From positions 1 through 35,704 of the forward strand of contig JAGXTF010000108.1 in NCBI GenBank assembly GCA_018333525.1: DNA of 35,704 bases, in the 5' to 3' direction. Under the pieces are notes generated by a model. That model saw nothing but the letters and a program-made list of their open reading frames with translations, made no database searches and was not told where the DNA came from. Made by a program: the position numbers and the translations under genes. Origin of the DNA: Bacteroidota bacterium. GTDB lineage: Bacteria; Bacteroidota; Bacteroidia; NS11-12g; UBA955. This document shows, piece after piece, positions 1 to 6,656 of the stretch (position 1 is its first letter; the number at the start of each line of letters is the position of its first letter).

Positions 1-2
1 CT

Positions 3-296
3 TTAACCTGGATACAGGAAAAATATGCATACGGGTTAACGTACCTAAAAAAAGATAAAGAAATGGTCAAATTTAAATTCGTATCCTACCCAAAACGAGA
101 GTTGACATTAAAAAGAATAGGCAAATCAGGGTTTCGCATATTATGTCAAATTAATGGTTCTATTGCAGAATTAAAGAAGATATATGTAAAAATTACCGGA
201 GGAACTTTTTGGGTTCCAAAAGTAGAATATGTAGAGATTTCAGGATTCACCTATTCGGGTAAATCTCCAGTTTCAGAAAAGATTATACCCAATTGA
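3..296 (+). CDS. C-terminal fragment of an unidentified protein, cut by the window edge
   Basis: The reading frame that ends at the TGA at 294-296 is open back to the first codon in the window (position 3), so the visible 97 codons are probably the tail of a longer protein and not a 77-residue protein starting at the ATG at 63. The sequence is basic and beta-rich (an FKFVSYPKRELTLKRIGKSGF-like stretch in the middle, then GGTFWVPKVEYVEISGF). I see no signal peptide, membrane segment or known motif and do not recognise the family. An alternative reading is that a second frame (2-58, ending in a TAA) is the tail of the upstream gene and the ATG at 63 starts a small protein. The stop codon lies 8 bases before the ATG of the next gene. 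Confidence 0.5.
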   Translation, partial: LTWIQEKYAYGLTYLKKDKEMVKFKFVSYPKRELTLKRIGKSGFRILCQINGSIAELKKIYVKITGGTFWVPKVEYVEISGFTYSGKSPVSEKIIPN

Positions 297-304
297 AAAC
301 TGAA

Positions 305-1006
305 ATGGAATTCGAATCCTTTCATAATTTTCCGCGTCGAAATAATTTTATTCCAAGTGAAATTTATGGGGAATATCTGCCGTCCATGGAAAGCATCCAT
401 TCGGACCCCATTTCCATAGGAATCGCTGTAGCTTGGCCGGAAACACTCTGCAAGCAAGCCGGTTCATGGTACGATTTTATATTGAAAAGAATTGGAATAA
501 ATGAAAATAACTATTACAAAGTAGGCCATGCGGCAATCATCCTTGTTGATCCACTGAACAGAGAGTGCCGGTATTTTGATTTTGGAAGATACCATGCCCC
601 TGCAGGGTTCGGAAGGGTGAGAAACGCAGATACGGACACGGATCTTAAAATCAATACCAGAGCAGAAATGGATGATAAATCAGGGTATGTACGAAATTTA
701 AAAGAAATACTCCTGGAACTTGAAAACAATCCATCCTGCCATGGAAATGGCAAACCTATAGGAGCACAAACAACTATCCGATTTCAAACAGCCTACATGC
801 GAGCACTGAAAATGCAGGAAACCGGATTTATTCCATATGGCCCTTTTACAATCAGGGGTACAAACTGCTCCCGATTTGTTCGTTCCATACTGATTTCAGG
901 AATGTTGCCGGGTTTTTCAAAATTAAAACTTCGATTTCCCTGGACCTTTAGTCCGTTGCCTGTGCACAATGTAAATTGTCTTAAACATGAAATAAGTAGA
1001 ATCTAA
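305..1006 (+). CDS. DUF6695-like protein, N-terminal part
   Basis: This cytoplasmic-looking protein of about 233 residues resembles the DUF6695 family of Bacteroidota proteins, recalled from its pattern: an AWPET-type opening, KVGHAAIILVD, a YFDFGRYHAPAGFGRVRN segment, an expected-length middle, then YGPFTIRGTNCSRFVRSIL with a conserved Cys-Ser-Arg-Phe. The HAA, Asn-Cys and Arg-Phe residues give it a papain/NlpC-like feel, but no enzyme activity is established. The ATG at 305 is preferred; a TTG at 293 overlaps the previous stop and would add four residues. The stop codon TAA at 1004-1006 overlaps the ATG of the next ORF (TAATG). In relatives I recall, the sequence found in that next ORF is part of the same polypeptide, so this gene may be the front half of a split gene. 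Confidence 0.5.
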   Translation: MEFESFHNFPRRNNFIPSEIYGEYLPSMESIHSDPISIGIAVAWPETLCKQAGSWYDFILKRIGINENNYYKVGHAAIILVDPLNRECRYFDFGRYHAPAGFGRVRNADTDTDLKINTRAEMDDKSGYVRNLKEILLELENNPSCHGNGKPIGAQTTIRFQTAYMRALKMQETGFIPYGPFTIRGTNCSRFVRSILISGMLPGFSKLKLRFPWTFSPLPVHNVNCLKHEISRI

Positions 1007-1302
1007 TGATACGAACATTACCCGCTCCGGAAAAAAAAGATGGCATACCCTCCCATTCGCAATGGTTAGCTGGCGAGGGTGCCGGCTCCTGGTTCCACAT
1101 TGAAAAATTAAATGAACTATTTAAAATTACCCGTTATAGCCCCGGTGGAAATGTAGAGTGTTCGGGGTTGTTTTTTCATCCATCTGAATTCAATTTCCAT
1201 GCGAATGATACGTTTCGCATGATTTACCCTTGTCATTGTAAAATTGTAAATGTACTTCAAGCCGATATTATCTTTACATTTTATTTGATACGTTTGGTAT
1301 GA
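1006..1302 (+). CDS. DUF6695-like protein, C-terminal part (split gene?)
   Basis: The 98-residue product contains QWLAGEGAGSWFHI, an FKITRYSPGG strand pair and YPCHCKIVNVLQ near the end, which match what I recall of the C-terminal domain of DUF6695 proteins (a GxGAxSWF segment followed by a HCxxCxVxQ-like tail). Its ATG overlaps the stop of the preceding ORF by one base, so translation could be coupled. It has no signal peptide or membrane segment except a hydrophobic last dozen residues. Either a former single gene was broken here or the family is naturally encoded as two subunits in this organism. Its TGA stop overlaps the ATG of the next gene (ATGA), so three genes appear co-translated. 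Confidence 0.45.
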   Translation: MIRTLPAPEKKDGIPSHSQWLAGEGAGSWFHIEKLNELFKITRYSPGGNVECSGLFFHPSEFNFHANDTFRMIYPCHCKIVNVLQADIIFTFYLIRLV

Positions 1303-1919
1303 GATCCAAAATAAAATTCATTAAAACCGGAATAAAACTTATTATATTCATCTTCATACAAATAAGGTACATTGGATTATTTGGCCAGTATGTAGAAAAC
1401 TATAGAGTTTCGCAGCATCGGGGTACAGTTATACTCAGCTGGACAATAACAACAGGAAATGTTTGCGACGGGGTCGAAATCGAAAGATCTTCAGACTCCA
1501 TTCATTTCAGCATCATCGGTTCAATTCCAGGAGTTTGTGGAAGCCCTTCCGAGCCAAGAAATTATACCTATACCGACACGGCAAAAAACCTTCGCGGAAA
1601 GCACTATTACAGACTGAATCTTCGTTCCTTAGGCTTAACAGAGTCCATTTCGATATATATACCTTCGAAATCAGAAGGTTGGGTCACCTTATACCCAAAT
1701 CCCGCGCATGATGCAATTTGGCTGCGTTTAAACGAAGAAAGTTATCGCGATAGTGTAACTCTCGCCATTTATTCCATTCATTCAGGAGAGAGCTTTAAAA
1801 TGAGGTTATATCTTGCAAACGAAATTCGAATTACTATGCATCCGAAACCCGGAATCTACTTTTATACTGTAAAATCAGACCTTGGGATTTCCAGCTCGGG
1901 TATGCTTATTGCCTATTAA
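1299..1919 (+). CDS. Secreted protein with T9SS type A sorting domain
   Basis: The 206-residue product has a basic N-terminus and a hydrophobic stretch (about residues 10-29) consistent with a Sec signal peptide. Residues 30-120 form a beta-sandwich-like region (VILSWTIT, GVEIERSSDSIHF, YTYTDT, YYRLNLRS), typical of fibronectin III-like repeats just upstream of Bacteroidota sorting domains. The C-terminus (from about residue 125) has LYPNPA at 131-136 and GIYFYTV near 185-191, diagnostic of a T9SS type A domain. It would be carried to the outer membrane, cleaved and attached or released. No catalytic motif is visible. The ATG overlaps the stop of the previous ORF, so it shares that operon, and it is followed by a 130-base gap holding the first ECF-type promoter. 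Confidence 0.75.
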   Translation: MRSKIKFIKTGIKLIIFIFIQIRYIGLFGQYVENYRVSQHRGTVILSWTITTGNVCDGVEIERSSDSIHFSIIGSIPGVCGSPSEPRNYTYTDTAKNLRGKHYYRLNLRSLGLTESISIYIPSKSEGWVTLYPNPAHDAIWLRLNEESYRDSVTLAIYSIHSGESFKMRLYLANEIRITMHPKPGIYFYTVKSDLGISSSGMLIAY

Positions 1920-1942
1920 TTTTGTGAAATTGAAATTGTCCT

Positions 1943-1970
1943 GTAAGGATTTACAAACTCCTGCGACTTC
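1943..1970 (+). promoter_or_regulatory. Candidate ECF sigma promoter, copy 1 (thioredoxin-sigma operon)
   Basis: GTAAGGA (1943-1949) and CGACTTC (1964-1970) are separated by 14 bases. The identical pair with identical spacing occurs at 3399-3426 and 4590-4617. It lies 80 bases upstream of the thioredoxin-like gene, which is translationally coupled to the sigma gene, so it would provide autoregulation. Spacing and a CGAC-type -10 are usual for ECF promoters. Confidence 0.7.
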
Positions 1971-2049
1971 TATAAGTACAACAAATTCAGAACGAAGATT
2001 ATCCCCTATTTAACATATGGATACATAATCGACCCAACTTGTTAGCAAT

Positions 2050-2529
2050 ATGAATCAAAAAAAATTCAATAAGTATGTAAATTTCAGAATAATCGCCCTT
2101 ATTCCAATCCTGGCAGTAATTATTTACTCCCTGAATATTTTCGCAAGCGGAGGCAATTCAAACGTTAATTCTGCGCAAGGCATTCAATTCAGGTATATAA
2201 GTATGGACGAAGCTATCGAAATAGCAAAATTGGAAAATAAAGTGATATTTGTAGACGCTTATGCTGACTGGTGCGGACCATGCAGACGACTTGCCAGAAC
2301 AACATTTCTCGATTCAGGTGTAGCTTCCCTTTTTAACCATAACTTTATCAATGTAAAAATGAATATAGACCAACCATTGGGTAAAATATTTTCTCATTCC
2401 TATCGCATTCAATCGTTACCAACTCTTCTTTTTTTAGATACATCCGGAAACGAATTGCAACGGACGGTGGGAACAATTGATCCGGAAAATCTGATAACTT
2501 TGGCGTCGCCACTAAAAAGTAACAAGTGA
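2050..2529 (+). CDS. Membrane-anchored thioredoxin-like protein
   Basis: The 159-residue protein has a hydrophobic segment at about 14-32 acting as a signal anchor or uncleaved signal, then a thioredoxin fold facing the periplasm. The active site is WCGPC at 74-78 and the cis-proline is in SLPT (P124). The DEAIEIAKLENKVIFVDAYADWCGPC layout is that of the DsbD-gamma/Thioredoxin_7 group, which reduces or shuttles electrons to periplasmic thiols. It is the first gene after the copy 1 ECF promoter and its stop overlaps the ATG of the sigma gene (TGATG). This places a thiol-redox protein in the same transcript as the sigma factor and its putative zinc-finger partner, which suggests a redox-linked stress response. 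Confidence 0.85.
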   Translation: MNQKKFNKYVNFRIIALIPILAVIIYSLNIFASGGNSNVNSAQGIQFRYISMDEAIEIAKLENKVIFVDAYADWCGPCRRLARTTFLDSGVASLFNHNFINVKMNIDQPLGKIFSHSYRIQSLPTLLFLDTSGNELQRTVGTIDPENLITLASPLKSNK

Positions 2530-3113
2530 TGTTGAACGCCGAAAATATTGACCAAAGCATTGAAAACAAACAAATTACCGAATGGGTAAAAACGCATACA
2601 AAACCATTACTGGCTTATACCATGACTAAAGTATCCCATAGGGAAACTGCAGAGGATATTGTTCAACTTGTTTTTGAAAATGCGCTAATGGCTTCTCGAA
2701 AACAAAAGGACATTGGCTCCGTAAAAGGATGGTTGTTCTCTATATTAAAAAATAAAATTGCAGATCACTTTCGGGAACAATACAGACATCCCAGTCACCA
2801 TAGCCTGGAGGAATTAAATGAGTCTGGTGATTTTTTTGATGAAAACGGAAACTGGAAATCGGAAACCAGACCCGGCCAAACAGAAACGGGACATTTACTT
2901 GATGATCCTGAATTTACCAATATCCTTCGAAGATGTATTCATGCCTTGCCCCCGCGAATGAATGCTGTTGTACAGTTGAAATACATGGATGACAGGGAAA
3001 GTGCATTGATTATTGAAGAATTAGGCCTATCCGCAAATAATTTCTGGCAACTCATACATCGCGCAAAATTGCAATTAAGACAGTGCATGGAAAAACATTG
3101 GTTTAAAAACTAA
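2529..3113 (+). CDS. ECF-type RNA polymerase sigma factor
   Basis: The product (194 residues from the ATG at 2529; a GTG one codon upstream is also in frame) has both ECF sigma regions. Region 2 spans about residues 15-85 with AEDIVQLVFENAL and GWLFSILKNKIADHFR, which bind core polymerase and melt the -10. Region 4 spans about 133-190 with LPPRMNAVVQLKYMDDRES, an EELGLSANNFWQLIHRAK helix-turn-helix that reads the -35, and a terminal LRQCMEKHWF. Between them is a longer acidic linker (about 95-128). It is coupled to the thioredoxin gene upstream and followed four bases later by a small zinc-finger protein. Three matching promoter-like motifs flank it, so it probably drives its own operon and the two downstream units. 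Confidence 0.9.
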   Translation: MLNAENIDQSIENKQITEWVKTHTKPLLAYTMTKVSHRETAEDIVQLVFENALMASRKQKDIGSVKGWLFSILKNKIADHFREQYRHPSHHSLEELNESGDFFDENGNWKSETRPGQTETGHLLDDPEFTNILRRCIHALPPRMNAVVQLKYMDDRESALIIEELGLSANNFWQLIHRAKLQLRQCMEKHWFKN

Positions 3114-3117
3114 TTAT

Positions 3118-3402
3118 ATGGGGAAAATTAAAAACAAACTAATGTTGTCCTGCAAAGAAGCTGCAGGGTTGATTGAAAAAAAACAACATTTCAGATTAAC
3201 TCTAAAGGAAAAGCTGGACCTGACCTTGCATAAAATGGCATGTAGCGCTTGTCGCATGTATGAAAAGCAGAATAATGCACTTAACAAGAAATTGAAAGAG
3301 GTAAATGAAGTGGATTATAATCCTTCAACCACCGGAGACACCCAGGAGTTGGAACAACGGATTTTGACCAAACTTTACGGCAAAACAGATTCAAAATTGT
3401 AA
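3118..3402 (+). CDS. Small zinc-finger anti-sigma factor candidate
   Basis: The 94-residue protein contains C12 in a LSCKEAAGLIEKKQ opening and an H38-x3-C42-x2-C45 motif (LHKMACSACRMYEKQ). This is the arrangement of the zinc-binding anti-sigma (ZAS/zf-HC2) domain that grips ECF sigma factors. It has no transmembrane segment, so it would act in the cytoplasm; the rest is a short charged tail. It starts four bases after the sigma gene, the classic position of the cognate anti-sigma. Soluble ZAS proteins are often released by disulfide formation with zinc loss, which fits the thioredoxin gene in the operon. The GTAAGGA element of the next promoter overlaps its stop codon. Confidence 0.7.
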   Translation: MGKIKNKLMLSCKEAAGLIEKKQHFRLTLKEKLDLTLHKMACSACRMYEKQNNALNKKLKEVNEVDYNPSTTGDTQELEQRILTKLYGKTDSKL

Positions 3403-3426
3403 GGAACTGCAAAAAGTTTCGACTTC
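3399..3426 (+). promoter_or_regulatory. Candidate ECF sigma promoter, copy 2 (membrane protein-DinB unit)
   Basis: GTAAGGA (3399-3405) and CGACTTC (3420-3426) with a 14-base spacer match copies 1 and 3. The -35-like half overlaps the stop codon of the anti-sigma candidate and the -10-like half ends 16 bases before the next ATG, giving a very short leader. Confidence 0.68.
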
Positions 3427-3442
3427 ATTGTAAAATCAAACA

Positions 3443-3883
3443 ATGAAGATCAATCTATTAAATTCTGTAATTATTGGGGTGGTATCCACCATAGGAATGT
3501 CTATCCTGATGCTCGTTTTGTCGAATCTGGGATTTCCTGAAATGAACCCTCCAAAAATGATGGCCCACATTATGCATCAAAGTCTGTTTGTCGGCTGGAT
3601 CATTCATTTAATGATAGGGATAACATTCTCCATTATGTTTCATATTTTATACAATTGGAAACTCCACACAAAATCCTGGTATTTGAATGGTGTAATATTC
3701 GGTATTTTGGCCTGGATACTGGCGCAAATAGGATTCGGTGTAATTGGTGCAGTTGCAGGAATGCCACCTGCCCGAAATGGATCCATGGAATTAATGATTG
3801 CCGGAAGTATTTTAACCCATTTATTCTTTGGATTTTGTGTAGCAATAGGATTTAACCTTTTAGTTCAAAAGAAATTAAAATGA
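3443..3883 (+). CDS. Four-helix integral membrane protein of unknown function
   Basis: The 146-residue protein is almost wholly hydrophobic, with four likely membrane helices (about 8-28, 45-69, 77-100 and 112-141). Helix 1 carries GVVSTIGMSILMLVLS and loop 1 carries FPEMNPPKMMAH. The G-x-x-[ST]-x-[GA]-M pattern in the first helix recalls the DUF6789/DUF1440-like small membrane families, but I am not certain of the assignment. Methionine and histidine are common in the first loop (MMAHIMHQ). It sits directly behind the copy 2 ECF promoter and is followed three bases later by the DinB-like gene, so both would be regulon members. No function can be assigned. Confidence 0.7.
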   Translation: MKINLLNSVIIGVVSTIGMSILMLVLSNLGFPEMNPPKMMAHIMHQSLFVGWIIHLMIGITFSIMFHILYNWKLHTKSWYLNGVIFGILAWILAQIGFGVIGAVAGMPPARNGSMELMIAGSILTHLFFGFCVAIGFNLLVQKKLK

Positions 3884-3886
3884 AAC

Positions 3887-4450
3887 ATGGATAATGAATG
3901 GAGCGAAAGTATGAATCTGAAAACAAAAAATCCACTTTATGTTCGGGTAGAAAATTTGCTATTACAACTCAAAGGCCTTCTCCTCAACGTTTCGAACAAC
4001 CAATATATTCAACCCATAGGAATCATGGATAATGCTACAATAGGGCAACATACCAGACACATTCTGGAATTATTCCAGGTTCTGATTAATGGTCACTACT
4101 GCGGTGCTGTGAATTACGATGAAAGACCAAGAGATTTAGAGTTGGAATCCAATCCGCATGTTGCACTGTCATTTATAGATGAAATACTGGCAAATATTAC
4201 TAAAAATGATAAGACCATTATCATGATACATACTGTACTCATTGGTATGGATACAACCTCTTTTGATACTTTATCGAGTTATCGCCGGGAATTGGCATAT
4301 AATATTGAGCACACCATACACCATTTGGCGTTAATAAAAGTTGCAATCAGAATTATTTCTCCGGAACACGAATTTGATACAGACTTTGGCTACGCAGATT
4401 CTACCCTGATCAATAAAAAAGCCATTCATACAACCCCTGCAATCTCCTGA
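3887..4450 (+). CDS. DinB-fold family protein (putative metal-dependent thiol enzyme fold)
   Basis: The 187-residue protein has the DinB/YfiT four-helix-bundle signature: TIGQHTRHILELFQ near 51-64, which supplies a first histidine (H55, with H58 nearby), and YNIEHTIHHLALIKV at about 138-152, which supplies the paired histidines (H142, H145/H146). Members bind a divalent metal and many use bacillithiol, mycothiol or glutathione as cofactor; others have no known reaction. The start is uncertain: the ATG at 3887 is three bases after the preceding stop, while an ATG at 3911 has a GGAG eight bases upstream and would give MNLKTKN. It is in the copy 2 ECF promoter unit. Confidence 0.75.
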   Translation: MDNEWSESMNLKTKNPLYVRVENLLLQLKGLLLNVSNNQYIQPIGIMDNATIGQHTRHILELFQVLINGHYCGAVNYDERPRDLELESNPHVALSFIDEILANITKNDKTIIMIHTVLIGMDTTSFDTLSSYRRELAYNIEHTIHHLALIKVAIRIISPEHEFDTDFGYADSTLINKKAIHTTPAIS

Positions 4451-4466
4451 TATTGTTCACTTTTTC

Positions 4467-4510
4467 GAATGAAGTCAACAAATTTTAAATCCGTTAGCGT
4501 TGCTTCATTC
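4467..4510 (+). terminator. Stem-loop after the DinB gene
   Basis: GAATGAAG-T-CAAC (4467-4479) pairs with GTTG-CTTCATTC (4499-4510): a 12-base-pair stem with one bulged T and a 19-base loop. It begins 17 bases after the DinB-like stop codon and lies upstream of the copy 3 promoter. There is no clear T-run behind it, so it may be a weak terminator or a 3'-end stabiliser. Confidence 0.4.
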
Positions 4511-4589
4511 ATGTATTTTATGGATTACCAAATATCACCAATGCATTCTCTGATCCGACGATATTAAAATGTCATATTTTACTTTTTTC

Positions 4590-4617
4590 GTAAGGATTAA
4601 GAATATCCTGCGACTTC
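4590..4617 (+). promoter_or_regulatory. Candidate ECF sigma promoter, copy 3 (P460-like cytochrome)
   Basis: GTAAGGA (4590-4596) and CGACTTC (4611-4617) are again 14 bases apart. Copies 1 and 3 also share TCCTG immediately before the -10-like half. The ATG of the cytochrome gene is 24 bases downstream. Confidence 0.7.
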
Positions 4618-4641
4618 AAAAATAGCTTAGAAATAAATCAA

Positions 4642-5163
4642 ATGAAAAAGACACATTTAACACTTATTGTCATTGCATTGGTAATGGCAACTTTTGCCTT
4701 CGATTCATGCAAAAAATCAGATTCCAAGACAACCCCTTCTGAAGAATTCGTTGCAAATGACAGTACTTTCAAGGACTTTATGACCTGGACTCTGGTAAAA
4801 ACCAATCAAGGACCGGATCCGGCTTTAGGGGGGATTGCACACAGCGGTAATGACAGTTCTGTAAAGCGGGAGGTATACATTAAGAACAATCAAAAGGCGA
4901 ACAATGGCGTATACCCGGTTGGCACTTTGGTAGTAAAACACTCGTATAACCCCACAGCAACTGTTAATGAGTACACTGCCATGGTTAAGCGCGGTAATGG
5001 ATTCAATCCTGCCGGTGGAGACTGGGAGTATTTTGTGCTTATGATGGACGGAACCATAGCAACAGATAATGGAATGAAAATGCGCGGTGCGGACCTGATG
5101 TCCGGAATGTGCAGAGGTTGTCATTCTGCTGCCACTACAGACCATCTGTTTTCCCAAAAGTAA
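4642..5163 (+). CDS. Cytochrome P460-like lipoprotein with one heme c site
   Basis: The 173-residue product has a Sec signal ending in a lipobox-like FDSC (C23) followed by KK, so it is probably a periplasm-facing lipoprotein. The mature domain has the P460 layout: VYPVGTLVVKHSY, a YTAMVKRGNGFNPAGGDWEYFVL stretch, then RGADLMSGMCRGCHSAA. CRGCH at 157-161 is a CxxCH heme c attachment motif placed, as in cytochrome P460 and cytochrome c'-beta, near the C-terminus. Family members oxidise hydroxylamine or bind NO; many Bacteroidota homologues are uncharacterised. I cannot identify the heme-crosslinking lysine of true P460 enzymes with confidence. The gene has its own copy of the ECF promoter. Confidence 0.78.
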   Translation: MKKTHLTLIVIALVMATFAFDSCKKSDSKTTPSEEFVANDSTFKDFMTWTLVKTNQGPDPALGGIAHSGNDSSVKREVYIKNNQKANNGVYPVGTLVVKHSYNPTATVNEYTAMVKRGNGFNPAGGDWEYFVLMMDGTIATDNGMKMRGADLMSGMCRGCHSAATTDHLFSQK

Positions 5164-5272
5164 TTACAACCATATTTATTCCCGATTGTTATCTATTTGT
5201 AACTGAAATTGGATAAAGTATCCACATCAGATACGTGTGGGAATTGTTATCATTCGAATAAAGCGAATAGCC

Positions 5273-6028
5273 ATGTGTACTGTATCCTATATTCCAATGA
5301 ATACTGGTTTTATACTCACCTCCAGCCGGGATGAAAATCCTGAAAGAAAAACGAAATTACCTGCAATTCAAATTTCCGGTGGAGATGAATTAATTTTTCC
5401 AATGGACGAAATATCGCTTGGAACCTGGATTGTTAATTCCAGGTCAGGTAGATCTGCTTGTTTGTTAAATGGTGCATTTGTAAAACACAGGTCTAAAAAA
5501 GAATATGCAAAAAGCAGAGGTCGCATTCCTCTGGAAATATTTAATTTTCAAAACAATTGGGACTTTATCCTTCACTCTGATTTTCGCGGTGTAGCGCCAT
5601 TCACGCTGGTACTTATCGATCAGAAAATCCCTGTACAAATAATAGTTCTTATTTGGGACGGGCAGCGAAAGCATGCTCAGATTTTAGATCCCCAATTGCC
5701 ACAATTATGGAGTTCATCAACTCTTTACAGTACAAGCTTACATGCCCAAAGAAAATGTAATTTTATGGAGTGGATTAGGCATCAACATCATCCAAATTCC
5801 CTGGAAATGGTGCGATATCATCAGGAGGTATTTACTGTGAATCCGGAGAATGTTAAATTTAAAAAAAATGGGATAAGAACTGTTAGTATTTCTCAAATAA
5901 TGCGCACTGAAAGGGAAAATATATTTAATTATTTTGGATCTGAATTTAAAACCGGTAATTCTTATAGCCTGAAAGGCCCGGTTTTGGAATTTAACAATAT
6001 AACCGAATATCACTCAAGACTTGTCTAA
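5273..6028 (+). CDS. TANGO2/NRDE-family protein
   Basis: The start is placed at the ATG at 5273 because the family begins Met-Cys-Thr (here MCTVSY); an upstream GTG at 5237 is in frame but unlikely. The 251-residue product has SRDEN at 18-22 in place of the eponymous NRDE, followed by ER at 24-25, then GTWIVNSRSGRSACLLNGAF, the core of the N-terminal nucleophile-like fold. The N-terminal Cys would be exposed after Met removal. Human TANGO2 and worm relatives are linked to heme or lipid handling; bacterial roles are unsettled. It follows the P460-like gene by 109 bases on the same strand, so read-through from the copy 3 ECF promoter is possible. The C-terminal third is divergent. Confidence 0.75.
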   Translation: MCTVSYIPMNTGFILTSSRDENPERKTKLPAIQISGGDELIFPMDEISLGTWIVNSRSGRSACLLNGAFVKHRSKKEYAKSRGRIPLEIFNFQNNWDFILHSDFRGVAPFTLVLIDQKIPVQIIVLIWDGQRKHAQILDPQLPQLWSSSTLYSTSLHAQRKCNFMEWIRHQHHPNSLEMVRYHQEVFTVNPENVKFKKNGIRTVSISQIMRTERENIFNYFGSEFKTGNSYSLKGPVLEFNNITEYHSRLV

Positions 6029-6042
6029 CTCCAAATTTTGTT

Positions 6043-6071
6043 CCAGGTTAACTCGCCTTAAATTAACCGGG
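6043..6071 (+). terminator. Stem-loop after the TANGO2-family gene
   Basis: CC-A-GGTTAA (6043-6051) pairs with TTAACC-G-GG (6063-6071) around an 11-base loop, with one A/G mismatch. It lies 15 bases after the stop. No T-run follows, so termination is only a guess. Confidence 0.35.
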
Positions 6072-6656
6072 CAAATGGAATTCCTTTCTCCGCAAAGAAA
6101 TTGATTGACATTCGCATAAAATAGTTTGACAAACGGACTGAATCCGATTCCATATTTTTGCGAATCTCTGTTCCACAATTTGCCGAATACCGCTTGTCAT
6201 TTTTTTGTCATTTTAATTATTTGGTAAGATTCTTATGCGTTCTATAATTCTAGAATATTACATGAATAATCATTCCATTTTTAAATCGGTTAGAGGCGCC
6301 TCCTAAGCATTGAACTGCGTATGACTAACATTTTCAATTTTTACCATTGACTTATGAAATCGAAAATTTCAGGCAAAAACAGAATATTCCTTTTTTAAGA
6401 AGTAACTGTTCATATTTTTTATGTTATTTTCATTTAATACCATGTAAATTTGCCTTATTAAATTAAAGACACTCTCCGTAGATTTTGTGATTCGGTTTAC
6501 CTTATAAATTCAAACCGGAAACAATACCAAGAATCTGCGAAATGTGAAAATTGTCCACCTAATTAAATCAGTAATCCTGCATTTATTTAAATACACCGGA
6601 CTTTCATATGTCCGCCGAAACTTAATTGATTAATAAACAATATTGCAGAAATAAAT
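6072..6656 (+). other. Non-coding gap upstream of the trehalose genes
   Basis: I see no convincing gene in these 585 bases, which are AT-rich and rich in stops in all frames. A TAAATTTG at 6445-6452 fits the Bacteroidota -7 box (TAnnTTTG) but has no good TTTG at the expected distance and is about 200 bases from the otsB start. The gap probably contains the otsB-otsA promoter and possibly a long leader. Confidence 0.5.

Noticed and set aside
5237-5272. GTG start at 5237 for the TANGO2-family gene
   Set aside because: The family starts Met-Cys-Thr, which is given by the ATG at 5273.
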